A stretch of DNA of 64,000 nucleotides from an uncultured Prevotella sp. (GTDB taxonomy: Bacteria; Bacteroidota; Bacteroidia; Bacteroidales; Bacteroidaceae): positions 1-64,000 of the forward strand of contig CAKQPF010000004.1 in NCBI GenBank assembly GCA_934256705.1. The letters run 5' to 3'. A program made the translations under genes and the position numbers. Shown here in pieces: positions 16,492-25,116 of the stretch (positions are counted from its first letter, which is position 1; each line of letters begins with the position of its first letter). Below the pieces are notes generated by a model. The model was not told the DNA's origin. It did no database searches and worked only from the letters and a program-made list of their open reading frames with translations.

Positions 16492-16658
16492 CTTCTTTCG
16501 CAATAAAAAATTATATGCCGAAAAGTTTTAAATATATGTTAATTCGGGTCTGCTTTCAATCCTACTACATCAATATCTGTACCTAACCAATCATCCCCCA
16601 AGTGGGACTGGAGAGAGCTCCTATCCTAGGATGTGCTGGAGGGGTGTCATTGTGGTAT

Positions 16659-16744
16659 TGTAAAAGCTATGATATTGGACGGTAATAGCATAGATATTGG
16701 GCGGTAATAGCATAGATATTAGGATGCAAAAGCTATGCTATTGC
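16659..16744 (+). repeat. Array of four 22-bp units
   Basis: Four direct units with period 22, typified by GGTAATAGCATAGATATTGG (16681-16702 and 16703-16724 are nearly identical; the first and last are variants containing AAAAGCTATG). It is the most regular cluster of the AAAGCATAG repeat family and the only one with all units in direct orientation. Confidence 0.75.
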
Positions 16745-16816
16745 TTATAGGTAATGGAGACGGAAATGACATTTTGGTGCAAAGATACTGAAAAACAATG
16801 AGATACCAAAATATTA

Positions 16817-16874
16817 TACACTTTCATGAGGGACTTTTCGGGTTTCGGCTACACTTTCATGAGGGACTTTTCGG
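16817..16874 (+). repeat. 25-bp direct repeat, two copies at 33-bp spacing
   Basis: Identical 25-base copies start at 16817 and 16850, each containing CACTTTCATGAGGGACTTTT. A partial third (CATTTTCATGGAG) is near 16884. It lies just beyond the stop codon of the small surface protein gene on the opposite strand. Confidence 0.7.
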
Positions 16875-16908
16875 AATACTACCGCATTTTCATGGAGAAA
16901 CCAAGTCA

Positions 16909-17418
16909 CTAATATTTGTCCAGAATCTTCTTGACTTTAGCCTGTTTCGATGATTTCTTCTTGCCCGGAAAGAGTTTGGAAAGCCCGAGACCTACAAGCC
17001 CGAGAATGTCTATTCCGCTGTTCATCCTGCTCTGATTGCCTATCAGTTTTCCGGTGGTAGAGTCAAGGAAAGTCATCGGCATGAAGATTTTCTTCTTGCC
17101 TCCCATGCCATATACGGTCACTTCATCGAGACGGACACCATTGGAAAAGAGCCGTATCGTGTCGCCGAGCTCGCCCGACATCAATGTGCGGGCAAGATAA
17201 CCGACATGAGAGACCACCACCTTATTATAATGCTTAGGCACGGAAAACGAACCGTCCCAACGGGTCTTGCAGACATTTCCGTTGTCCATCCTTATGACCG
17301 CATCACGCAGACGCATGCCTGTCTCGTCATCCACCACCACCGAGCGGATGCTGTCAGCCGTCTCTGCCATGCAAGGCAAGGAAAACAATAACGCTATCAG
17401 AAACAAATACTTACGCAT
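16909..17418 (-). CDS. Small exported protein with carboxypeptidase-regulatory-like domain
   Basis: Predicted exported protein of 169 residues with start at MRKYLFLIALLF (17418); 12 further upstream codons overlap the promoter. Signal peptide about 1-20 (ending CMA). Residues about 25-105 fit a carboxypeptidase-regulatory-like beta-sandwich (SVVVDDETGMRLRDAVIRM and VVSHVGYLARTL), the fold seen at the start of SusC proteins. The C-terminal half has GLVGLGLSKLFPG and a lysine-rich end, without a TonB-dependent barrel. Function unknown; similar proteins occur alone in Bacteroidetes. The -7 box TACTTTTG (17427-17434) is 9 bp from the start, so the transcript is probably almost leaderless. Confidence 0.75.
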   Translation of the reverse strand: MRKYLFLIALLFSLPCMAETADSIRSVVVDDETGMRLRDAVIRMDNGNVCKTRWDGSFSVPKHYNKVVVSHVGYLARTLMSGELGDTIRLFSNGVRLDEVTVYGMGGKKKIFMPMTFLDSTTGKLIGNQSRMNSGIDILGLVGLGLSKLFPGKKKSSKQAKVKKILDKY

Positions 17419-17639
17419 ATCGTATGCAAAAGTAACTATTTCCGCTCTCTTCACGCAATTTCTTCCGGAATTATAGAATACATTACATTACGTTGTATAA
17501 ATTTATTTAAACGGCAACTGTAATGTCAATTTCGTCGATAAGCGCACTGGTTCGCCCTTTAACACTTCCCTGCCCCATGTCGTCATGGGGATATATGTCC
17601 CCATGCGTAGCTTGCAGGGGTGGGTGTATTCCGCTGGGA

Positions 17640-17745
17640 GGGGCGGCGGCTGGCGGTAACCAACGGTAAAAGCCGTTGGCACAGTGGCGAACTGGCGGGG
17701 ATGCATTATGAATTATGAATCATGAATTATGAATTATGCATTATG
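17640..17745. repeat. 32-bp palindrome repeat followed by AATTATG heptamer array
   Basis: The palindrome copy is at 17660-17691 (CCAACGG stem, plus orientation). Then about seven period-7 units of AATTATG, AATCATG and CATTATG run to 17745, reaching the dnaX stop codon. Confidence 0.75.
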
Positions 17746-17747
17746 AA

Positions 17748-19559
17748 CTATTCCATCTCCAGCTTCAGCCCCTCCACCAAGGCTTTGAGACCATCGCAGT
17801 TGTCCAGCATCAGTTTGAAATTCTCCTTTGGAGTCAGAATCTTCTGACGCTCGGTAGGCTCAGCCACACGGATGTTCAGCGAGATACTGCCATTATGGAG
17901 GTATTTCGCCATAGTCAATTCCAGGCGGTGCTTGATGGCCTGTATCTCGTCGCGAAGCATTTCATTGTCCACCACGAGCTCGATCTTCGGATAGTCCGTG
18001 ATGTTCGGGATGATGTTCTTCAGTCGCTTAGCCATTCCCACCATGCTGGTAGCCTCCATCCTGTTGCACATGGCGAGCCATTGCAGTCGCAGGTCGGCAA
18101 GGGTGAAAGCCACTTCCTCGCTTACCTTCACCTCGGCTGTGGCACCGGAATCCTCCGCCGCCTTCTTCTTCGCATTCGCCATACCGCTGAACGAGAGATT
18201 GAATTTGGCGATGTTGATCTTCGGAACAGGAGTCTTGGCAGTGTGGTAAGCCTGTGAAAAAGTTGAGGTCTGAGCGGTTTGCGCATTCGTTTCAGCAGGA
18301 TTTTCGACGGCCTCTCCGTGATGCGTCCTTTGTCCTGCATTCGGCATCACGGGGCGCACAGCACCAGTACCCTGCGTGACTGGTTGCGACTGCACATTAG
18401 CCATCATCTTCTGGAACAGGGATTTCAGTCTCTTGCCGGGGCGACGCCCCACGCCGGCTTCGTCGTCAGGCTGCATTATCTGCGCTACCATAATGAGAGA
18501 CATCTCCACGAGCAGACGCTTGTTGGAGCTCTGGCGGTAGTTTATGTCGCAGTCGTTGAGTATTCTCAATGCCTTGTAGAGGAACTTGGAAGAGCATTTC
18601 TGAGCCTGTGCAGCGTACTTCTGGCGCATGGTGTCGCTTGCCTCTATGAGTTTGAGCGTGGAAGCGTCCTTAGCCATCATGACATTGCGGATGTGGGAAG
18701 CCAGACCGTTGATGAAATGTCCACCGTCGAATCCCTTTTCCATCACGCCGTTGAGCAGGAGCATCGTCTCCGTCACCTTGCATTCCAGGGCGAGGTCTAT
18801 GGCGCTGAAGTAATTGTCAGCATCCAGTACGTTCAGGTCCTCCAGCACCTTTTTATATGTGATGTTGCCCTGGCAGAAGGATACGCACTGGTCGAAGATG
18901 GAGAGAGCGTCGCGCATACCGCCATCCGCCTTTTCGGCTATGAGGCTGAGAGCCTCTTCCTCGTAGGTCACTCCCTGGTCGGAAGCCACGTTCTTGAGGT
19001 GGGAGATGATGTTTCCCACGCTCATTCTCTCGAAGTCATACACCTGGCAGCGGGAGAGGATGGTAGGGAGAATCTTGTGCTTCTCAGTGGTAGCGAGGAT
19101 AAAGACGACATGAGCAGGCGGCTCCTCAAGGGTCTTGAGGAACGCATTGAAGGCGGCAGCCGAGAGCATGTGGACCTCGTCGATGATGAACACCTTGTAT
19201 TTACCCACCTGTGGCGGCACTCTCGTCTGCTCCATCAGTGTCTTGATGTGCTCCACGCCGTTGTTGCTGGCGGCGTCAAGTTCGAAGATGTTCAGCGAAC
19301 GCTGCTCAGCGAATGCCTTGCAGCTCTCGCATTCTCCGCAGGCATCGCCGTCGGGACGAGGATTGGTGCAGTTTATCACCTTGGCAAAGATGCGGGCGCA
19401 GGTGGTCTTGCCGACACCTCTCGGACCGCAGAAGAGGTAAGCATGGGCGAGTTTGCCCGATGTCACCGCATTCTTCAGTGTGGTGGTGAGCGCCTCTTGT
19501 CCCACTACGGAAGCGAAGGACATAGGGCGGTATTTTCGTGCTGATACGATATATTCCAT
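17748..19559 (-). CDS. dnaX: DNA polymerase III subunit gamma/tau
   Basis: Clamp-loader ATPase of the replisome, 603 residues. AAA+ domain with Walker A GPRGVGKTT (about 45-53), a four-Cys zinc site around CTNPRPDGDACGECESC (about 64-80), Walker B DEVHML (about 126-131) and sensor 1 ATTEKHK. The C-terminal part (about 380-603) is the less conserved tau region that contacts the helicase and polymerase. The length suggests the full tau form. Transcribed alone from a TACCTTTG -7 box at 19606-19613. Long antisense frames over this gene are codon shadows. Confidence 0.97.
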   Translation of the reverse strand: MEYIVSARKYRPMSFASVVGQEALTTTLKNAVTSGKLAHAYLFCGPRGVGKTTCARIFAKVINCTNPRPDGDACGECESCKAFAEQRSLNIFELDAASNNGVEHIKTLMEQTRVPPQVGKYKVFIIDEVHMLSAAAFNAFLKTLEEPPAHVVFILATTEKHKILPTILSRCQVYDFERMSVGNIISHLKNVASDQGVTYEEEALSLIAEKADGGMRDALSIFDQCVSFCQGNITYKKVLEDLNVLDADNYFSAIDLALECKVTETMLLLNGVMEKGFDGGHFINGLASHIRNVMMAKDASTLKLIEASDTMRQKYAAQAQKCSSKFLYKALRILNDCDINYRQSSNKRLLVEMSLIMVAQIMQPDDEAGVGRRPGKRLKSLFQKMMANVQSQPVTQGTGAVRPVMPNAGQRTHHGEAVENPAETNAQTAQTSTFSQAYHTAKTPVPKINIAKFNLSFSGMANAKKKAAEDSGATAEVKVSEEVAFTLADLRLQWLAMCNRMEATSMVGMAKRLKNIIPNITDYPKIELVVDNEMLRDEIQAIKHRLELTMAKYLHNGSISLNIRVAEPTERQKILTPKENFKLMLDNCDGLKALVEGLKLEME

Positions 19560-19605
19560 TTTATATATAGATATTGGGATTCAGGTCCTGTCTGAAATTT
19601 TTCGG

Positions 19606-19613
19606 CAAAGGTA
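19606..19613 (-). promoter_or_regulatory. -7 box TACCTTTG for dnaX
   Basis: Reverse complement of CAAAGGTA followed by CCG; predicted leader about 40 nt. Confidence 0.55.
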
Positions 19614-19702
19614 AGAATTATTCTTGAAAATACCTACTTATTTGCCATCATTATTGCCCAATTTCATTAAAAAAGCGTATCAATCTGAAAATAAATGAAG
19701 AA

Positions 19703-19737
19703 TAATTTTGCAGTACCGAAATTATTCTCTATTTTTG
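19703..19737 (+). promoter_or_regulatory. Two tandem -7 boxes ahead of lplA-gcv operon
   Basis: TAATTTTG (19703-19710) and TATTTTTG (19730-19737) both fit the Bacteroidetes -7 pattern and are followed by CA. The nearer one gives a leader of about 30 nt. No glycine riboswitch is recognisable in the 215-bp gap. Confidence 0.45.
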
Positions 19738-19774
19738 CAACACATACCAATCTAAGCAACCAATATCTGATGAC

Positions 19775-20770
19775 ATGATTCATATCTCGTTACCTAAATC
19801 TGATACAAGACGACTGAGTTTTTATCTCGCGATGGAGGAATTCGTGGCAAGGAACATCAACCACGAGGAAGACTGCTTCTTCATGTGGCAGGTAGAGCCA
19901 AGCGTGATATTCGGTCGCAACCAGCTCATCGAAAATGAGGTGAACATAGAGTATTGCAAAGAAAACAACATCAAGACCTACCGACGCAAGAGCGGCGGTG
20001 GATGCGTCTATGCGGACATGAGCAATATCATGTTCTCCTACATCACGCGAAGCGAGAACGTATCGCTCACTTTCGACCGCTATATAAGTATGGTGGCGGA
20101 AATGTTGCGCGGACTGGGTGTGCCTGCCGAGGCAACGGGACGCAATGACATCATGATAGAGGGCAGAAAGGTGTCCGGCAACGCTTTCTATCACATCCCT
20201 CACCACTCCATAGTGCACGGCACGATGCTATATGACACCAACATGAAGAATATGGTGGCTACGCTCACGCCTTCCGACGACAAACTCATTTCCAAGGGAG
20301 TGAAGAGCGTCAGACAGCGCATCGCCCTGCTGAAGGACTATATAGACCTCAGCCTGGAGGAATTCAAGGAATATACCAGGAACAACCTCTGCAACTCCGA
20401 AATCATGCTTTCAGCCTCTGATGTCAGGGAGATAGAGGAAATAGAAAAGGAATACCTGACCAGGGAATTCATCATGGGAAGTAACCCGCGCTATTCCAAG
20501 ATCAACAAGATGAGAATAGAAGGCGTGGGCGAACTGGAAGCAAGGCTCGACGTCAGCGGAGGCATTATAAAAGCGGTGAACCTGCTCGGTGACTACTTCC
20601 TCGTGGGCGACCTCAATGCGGACATCATCACGCCACTCATCGGACAGCCTTATGACCTTGAACATATCAGCAAGGCCTTGCCGGAACATACGGAATTTAC
20701 AATAAGAAACCTAAATAAAAACCAACTAATCGATTTGTTCTATGGAAAACAAGAGAACATGTCTTTATGA
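19775..20770 (+). CDS. lplA: Lipoate-protein ligase A
   Basis: Activates free lipoate with ATP and attaches it to lipoyl-domain lysines, here presumably on GcvH. It is 331 residues, the usual length for the two-domain enzyme. The biotin/lipoate ligase fold shows RRKSGGGCVYAD (about 70-81), the Gly-rich lipoyl-AMP loop, and the lysine-containing GRKVSGNAFY (about 130-139). The accessory C-terminal domain covers about 250-331. It is the first gene of the glycine cleavage operon and its last 29 bases overlap the gcvT start, indicating translational coupling. Its placement means lipoate supply is tied to glycine cleavage. Confidence 0.94.
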   Translation: MIHISLPKSDTRRLSFYLAMEEFVARNINHEEDCFFMWQVEPSVIFGRNQLIENEVNIEYCKENNIKTYRRKSGGGCVYADMSNIMFSYITRSENVSLTFDRYISMVAEMLRGLGVPAEATGRNDIMIEGRKVSGNAFYHIPHHSIVHGTMLYDTNMKNMVATLTPSDDKLISKGVKSVRQRIALLKDYIDLSLEEFKEYTRNNLCNSEIMLSASDVREIEEIEKEYLTREFIMGSNPRYSKINKMRIEGVGELEARLDVSGGIIKAVNLLGDYFLVGDLNADIITPLIGQPYDLEHISKALPEHTEFTIRNLNKNQLIDLFYGKQENMSL

Positions 20771-21836
20771 CAGACACGTGGCACTCGGAGCATTGATTTC
20801 TCCTTTCGGCGGCTTCGATATGCCTATCCAGTATTCATCTATCGTTGAGGAACACAATGCAGTAAGACACCATTGCGGAGTATTTGACGTCAGCCACATG
20901 GGTGAAGTCGTAGTCACTGGCAATGAAGCTGAGAAATTCGTCAACCACATCTTTACCAATGACATCAAGGACGCACCGCTCTTCAAGATTTTCTATGGAA
21001 TGATGCTCTATCCTGACGGAGGCACCGTGGATGACCTGCTCGTGTATAAGATGGGCGAGAACAATTTTTTCCTCGTGATCAATGCTGCAAACATCGACAA
21101 GGACGTGGCATGGATCAGAGAGTGCGCTGAGGGATTCGACGTTGTCGTTGACCACAAGTCTGACTACTACGGACAGATTGCCGTTCAGGGTCCTGAAGCT
21201 GAAAGCGTAGTGGAAGAAGTGCTCGGCTTGCCTTGCTCAGAACTTACTTTCTACACCACAAAGACCATCGACATCGACGGTGAGACAATAATCCTCAGCC
21301 GTACAGGTTACACAGGCGAGGACGGCTTCGAGCTCTATGCTTCCCATGACTTCATCGTGAAGCAGTGGGACAAGCTCATGGAGAGCGGACGCTGCAAGCC
21401 TTGCGGACTCGGTTGCCGTGACACTCTGCGCTTCGAGGTTGGCCTGCCTCTCTATGGCGACGAACTCTCTGCTGAAATCTCTCCTGTAATGGCAGGTCTG
21501 GGATTCTTCTGCAAGCTCGACAAGGAAGAGTTTATCGGTAAGGACGCTCTCGTGGAGCAGAAGACTAACGGCGTGAAACAGAAGGTGGTAGGTATCGAGC
21601 TCAAGGACAAGGCTGTGCCTCGTCACGGATACGCTGTCCTCAATGCTGAAGGCGAGAAGATTGGCGAAATCACCACTGGTTACCACTGTATCTCTGTCGA
21701 TAAGAGCGTGGCTATGGCTCTGGTGGACGCTGCTTATGGCAAGCTCGGCACAGAGCTGAAGGTGCAGATCCGCAAGAAGACATTCGACGGCGTGGTAGTC
21801 AAGAAGAAGTTCTACGACAAGCACTACAAGCAGTAA
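20742..21836 (+). CDS. gcvT: Glycine cleavage system T protein (aminomethyltransferase)
   Basis: Transfers the methylene group from aminomethyl-lipoyl-GcvH to tetrahydrofolate, releasing ammonia. It is 364 residues with FGGFDMPIQY near the N-terminus, VFDVSHMGEVVV (about 46-57), GYTGEDGFELY (about 188-198) and the Asp-containing ILSRTGYTG folate region. CGLGCRDTLRFEVGLPLYG (about 221-239) is the family signature. The start inside the lplA end (29-base overlap) is supported by the conserved N-terminus MENKRTCLYDRHVALGA. Cytoplasmic, second gene of the operon. Confidence 0.96.
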   Translation: MENKRTCLYDRHVALGALISPFGGFDMPIQYSSIVEEHNAVRHHCGVFDVSHMGEVVVTGNEAEKFVNHIFTNDIKDAPLFKIFYGMMLYPDGGTVDDLLVYKMGENNFFLVINAANIDKDVAWIRECAEGFDVVVDHKSDYYGQIAVQGPEAESVVEEVLGLPCSELTFYTTKTIDIDGETIILSRTGYTGEDGFELYASHDFIVKQWDKLMESGRCKPCGLGCRDTLRFEVGLPLYGDELSAEISPVMAGLGFFCKLDKEEFIGKDALVEQKTNGVKQKVVGIELKDKAVPRHGYAVLNAEGEKIGEITTGYHCISVDKSVAMALVDAAYGKLGTELKVQIRKKTFDGVVVKKKFYDKHYKQ

Positions 21837-21931
21837 TACTGCAAAAAAACGGAAATTACAACAGTCTCCATGACTGTCCGAAACAAATAAAAACCAAATA
21901 ACAAAACCAAATAAATTATTTTCTAAACATT

Positions 21932-22309
21932 ATGGCAAAAGTAATTGAAGGACTCTATTACAGCGAGTCACACGAATATGTAAAGGTAGAAGGCGAATTC
22001 GGCTATGTAGGTATCACAGACTATGCTCAGCATCAGCTCGGCAACGTGGTTTATGTTGACCTTCCAGAGGTTGACGATGAGGTTACAGCAGGTGATGATT
22101 TCGGTGCTGTCGAGAGCGTTAAGGCTGCCAGCGACCTCGTATCTCCTGTAAGCGGCGTTGTAGTGGAAATCAATGAGGCTCTTGAGGACGACCCTGCCCT
22201 CATCAACAAGGACGCTTTCGAAAACTGGATCATGAAGGTCAAGCTCTCTGACATGGTAGAGCTCGACGGTCTTATGAATGCAAGCCAGTACGAAGAAATC
22301 TGCAAATAA
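21932..22309 (+). CDS. gcvH: Glycine cleavage system H protein
   Basis: Lipoyl carrier that shuttles the aminomethyl intermediate between P, T and L proteins. It is 125 residues, standard length. The lipoylation site is Lys64 in GAVESVKAASDLVSPVSG. N-terminal YYSESHEYVKVEGEFGYVGIT is conserved. It lies 95 bp after gcvT and 100 bp before gcvPA. Likely lipoylated by the LplA encoded at the head of the operon. Confidence 0.97.
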   Translation: MAKVIEGLYYSESHEYVKVEGEFGYVGITDYAQHQLGNVVYVDLPEVDDEVTAGDDFGAVESVKAASDLVSPVSGVVVEINEALEDDPALINKDAFENWIMKVKLSDMVELDGLMNASQYEEICK

Positions 22310-22409
22310 TCAAAACTTCACATTCACCTCTGACCCCTTGTCAAGACGTATTGTTTTCTTTTCCCTTGGCGAGGGGGCAGGAATTTGGACTTCTTATCCT
22401 TAATAGCCT
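22310..22409 (+). other. gcvH-gcvPA gap containing a C/G-rich repeat fragment
   Basis: The spacer holds TTCCCTTGGCGAGGGGGCAGG (22361-22381), a partial copy of the dispersed CCCCCAAGGGGG module. A module of intergenic type thus lies inside a housekeeping operon. No start site or terminator is clear. Confidence 0.4.
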
Positions 22410-23723
22410 ATGAAATTCTTCCCACAAACCGCAGGCGACATCAAGGAGATGCTCGATAAATGCGGAGTAAAACAGCTCGACGACCTGTATGCTGACATTC
22501 CTGAAAGCATACGCTTCAGAGGCGAATACGACATTCCTTCTGAGATGAGCGAGTTGGAGATACGCGAGTTCTTCACCAAGCTCGCCAACCAAAACCAGCA
22601 ACTGGTATGTTTCGCAGGTGCTGGAGTCTATGACCATTACACACCTTCGCTGATTCCTCAGATCACAAGCCGTAGCGAGTTCCTTACCAGCTACACCCCT
22701 TATCAGGCTGAGATTTCACAGGGTACCCTCCATTATATCTTCGAATACCAGAGCATGATGGCTGAACTGACAGGCATGGACATCTCTAATGCCTCCCTCT
22801 ATGACGGTTCTACAGCCACTGCCGAGGCTGCCATGATGGCTATTAGCGCTACTAAGAAGTGCCATAAGGTGCTCATCTCTGACACCGTCGATCATAAGGT
22901 GACAGAAGTAGTGGAGACCTACGCTCACTTCAATGGCTTTGAGGTGGTGCATATCCCTGAGACAGAAGGCTCTACCGACTTCTCCGCTATGGAGAAGCTT
23001 ATCGACGAAGGCGCTGTGGCTGGCGTTATCGTTCAGCAGCCTAACAGATACGGTATCGTGGAAGACCTCACCGGTGTGGCTGACATATGCCACAAGCGCA
23101 AGGCTCTCTTCATCATGAATTCCGTTGCCGCTGACCTCGCCCTGCTCAAGACTCCGGGCGAATGGGGCGCTGACATCGCCGTGGGCGAAGGACAGTCTCT
23201 CGGCATTCCTATGTGCTGGGGCGGACCTTACATCGGCTACATGTGTGTCACAGAGAAACTCATGCGCAAGATGCCGGGACGTATCGTAGGCAAGACCACC
23301 GACAGCAATGGACAGCGTGCCTTCGTGCTCACTCTCCAGGCTCGCGAACAGCATATCCGTCGCCAGAAGGCTACATCCAATATCTGCAGTAACCAGTCAC
23401 TGATGGCTCTCTGGGTGACCATCTATATGGCTACCATGGGCAAGAAGGGACTCTGCGAAGCTGCACAGATTTCATGCGACGCTGCGCATTATCTCGCTGA
23501 AAAGCTCTGCGAGGACTCTCGCTTCAGACTCACATTCGACAAGCCATTCTTCAATGAGTTCTGCGTTACCTATAATGGTGACCTCGACGCTCTGCTCGCC
23601 AAGCTCGTTGCCAATGGCATATTCGGCGGTGTCAAGATGGGGGAAAACACCTTGATGATTGCCGTGACTGAGAAACGTACCAAGGAAGAAATTGACAAAC
23701 TAATAAGCATCTGCCATGAATAA
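22410..23723 (+). CDS. gcvPA: Glycine dehydrogenase (decarboxylating) subunit 1
   Basis: N-terminal half of the P protein, 437 residues, encoded separately as in split-P organisms. P protein decarboxylates glycine with pyridoxal phosphate and loads the aminomethyl group on GcvH. Recognisable blocks are CFAGAGVYDHYTPSLIPQI (about 68-86), TPYQAEISQGTLHYIFEYQ (about 95-113) and ATSNICSNQSLMAL (about 318-331). The catalytic PLP lysine is on the other subunit. Its stop overlaps the gcvPB start by 8 bases, consistent with equal synthesis. Confidence 0.96.
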   Translation: MKFFPQTAGDIKEMLDKCGVKQLDDLYADIPESIRFRGEYDIPSEMSELEIREFFTKLANQNQQLVCFAGAGVYDHYTPSLIPQITSRSEFLTSYTPYQAEISQGTLHYIFEYQSMMAELTGMDISNASLYDGSTATAEAAMMAISATKKCHKVLISDTVDHKVTEVVETYAHFNGFEVVHIPETEGSTDFSAMEKLIDEGAVAGVIVQQPNRYGIVEDLTGVADICHKRKALFIMNSVAADLALLKTPGEWGADIAVGEGQSLGIPMCWGGPYIGYMCVTEKLMRKMPGRIVGKTTDSNGQRAFVLTLQAREQHIRRQKATSNICSNQSLMALWVTIYMATMGKKGLCEAAQISCDAAHYLAEKLCEDSRFRLTFDKPFFNEFCVTYNGDLDALLAKLVANGIFGGVKMGENTLMIAVTEKRTKEEIDKLISICHE

Positions 23724-25110
23724 CAAGATATATGACAAACTGATTTTCGAACTGTCAAAGGAAGGAAGATGTGCATACTCTCTTCCAAAGAACGGTTTTG
23801 CTCATTACGAAGTGCCTGCTGCTCTCAGACGTGTCAACAAGGCTGAACTGCCTGAGGTCGATGAAGAGACCGTAGTAAGACATTACACAAACCATAGTGG
23901 AAACAACTTTGGCGTGGATAATGGATTCTATCCTCTCGGCAGCTGCACCATGAAGTATAATCCGAAGATAAATGAAGAGGTGGCTGCAATGCCGGGCTTC
24001 AATAATCTTCACCCTCTCCAGCCTATCGAGACTGCACAGGGCGCACTCTCTGCTCACGACACATTGCGCAAGTGCCTCTCTGCTCTAACAGGTCTCTATG
24101 ACTTCACCCTCAAGCCATGCGCTGGCGCTCACGGTGAGCTTGCCGGACTGATGATTATCCGCGCTTATCATGAGGCTAACGGACAGATGCAGCGCACTAA
24201 GGTCATCGTGCCAGACTCTGCTCACGGCACTAACCCTGCTTCTGCCGCTGTCTGCGGACTCGAGATTGTCGAGGTGAAGAGTACTGCTGATGGCATCGTC
24301 GATGTGGAAGACCTCAAGGGATTGCTCGACGACACCGTTGCTGCGATGATGATGACAAACCCTAACACACTGGGTCTCTTCGAAGCAAATATTCCTGAAA
24401 TCGCTAAGCTCGTGCATGATTGTGGCGGTCTGATGTATTATGATGGTGCTAACCTCAACCCTATGCTCGGCGTATGCCGTCCTGGCGATATGGGCTTCGA
24501 CGTGATGCACATCAATCTCCATAAGACATTCTCCACACCTCACGGCGGTGGCGGTCCTGGTAGTGGTCCTGTCGGCGTACGCAAGGGTCTCGAACCGTTC
24601 TTCCCACAGGTAAATCCTTATCATGGCAACTTCGGTGTAGAGCTTCGCGCCCTCACCTATATCCTCACTCTCGGCCATGAGAACGTGAAGATGGTGGGTC
24701 CTTACGCTACTCTCAATGCCAACTACATCAAGGAGTGCCTGAAGGATGTATATGAACTCCCTATCCCTGGTCTCTGCATGCACGAATTCGTGTTCAATGG
24801 TCTGAAGGACAAATCCACTGGAGTTACCACAATGGACGTAGCCAAGCGTCTGCTCGACTATGGTTATCACGCTCCTACCATCTATTTCCCATTGCTCTTC
24901 CATGAGGCTATGATGATTGAGCCTACCGAGAATGAGAGCAAGGAGACCATCGACGCATTCATCAATGTGCTCAGAGTGATTGCAAAGGAAGCTGCAGAGA
25001 CTCCAGAACTCGTGAAGTCTGCCCCTAACAACGCTCCTATCACCCGTGTGGATGACGTTGCTGCGGCTACAAATCCTGTCCTTACTTACAAGCAACTCAT
25101 ACAGCAGTAA
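23716..25110 (+). CDS. gcvPB: Glycine dehydrogenase (decarboxylating) subunit 2
   Basis: PLP-bearing half of the split P protein, 464 residues. Lys270 in HINLHKTFSTPHGGGGPGSG is the Schiff-base lysine, and the glycine-rich loop follows directly. FYPLGSCTMKYNPKINEE (about 71-88) and DSAHGTNPASA (about 171-181) are typical. Starts within the end of gcvPA and is followed after 6 bp by lpd, so the genes are surely co-transcribed. Confidence 0.97.
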   Translation: MNNKIYDKLIFELSKEGRCAYSLPKNGFAHYEVPAALRRVNKAELPEVDEETVVRHYTNHSGNNFGVDNGFYPLGSCTMKYNPKINEEVAAMPGFNNLHPLQPIETAQGALSAHDTLRKCLSALTGLYDFTLKPCAGAHGELAGLMIIRAYHEANGQMQRTKVIVPDSAHGTNPASAAVCGLEIVEVKSTADGIVDVEDLKGLLDDTVAAMMMTNPNTLGLFEANIPEIAKLVHDCGGLMYYDGANLNPMLGVCRPGDMGFDVMHINLHKTFSTPHGGGGPGSGPVGVRKGLEPFFPQVNPYHGNFGVELRALTYILTLGHENVKMVGPYATLNANYIKECLKDVYELPIPGLCMHEFVFNGLKDKSTGVTTMDVAKRLLDYGYHAPTIYFPLLFHEAMMIEPTENESKETIDAFINVLRVIAKEAAETPELVKSAPNNAPITRVDDVAAATNPVLTYKQLIQQ

Positions 25111-25116
25111 AGAAAT

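Noticed and set aside
16344..16586. 80-codon ORF over the GGTGGAA inverted repeats
   Set aside because: Its sequence is dictated by the inverted repeat and shows no domain, signal peptide or promoter.
16659..16744. 22-bp array as CRISPR or a plasmid origin
   Set aside because: Units are contiguous without spacers and no cas, rep or par gene is present; the same units are scattered singly and inverted elsewhere.
18279..19544. 421-codon open frame antisense to dnaX
   Set aside because: The sense strand encodes a clearly conserved gamma/tau protein; the antisense translation has no recognisable motif. It is a shadow created by codon bias.
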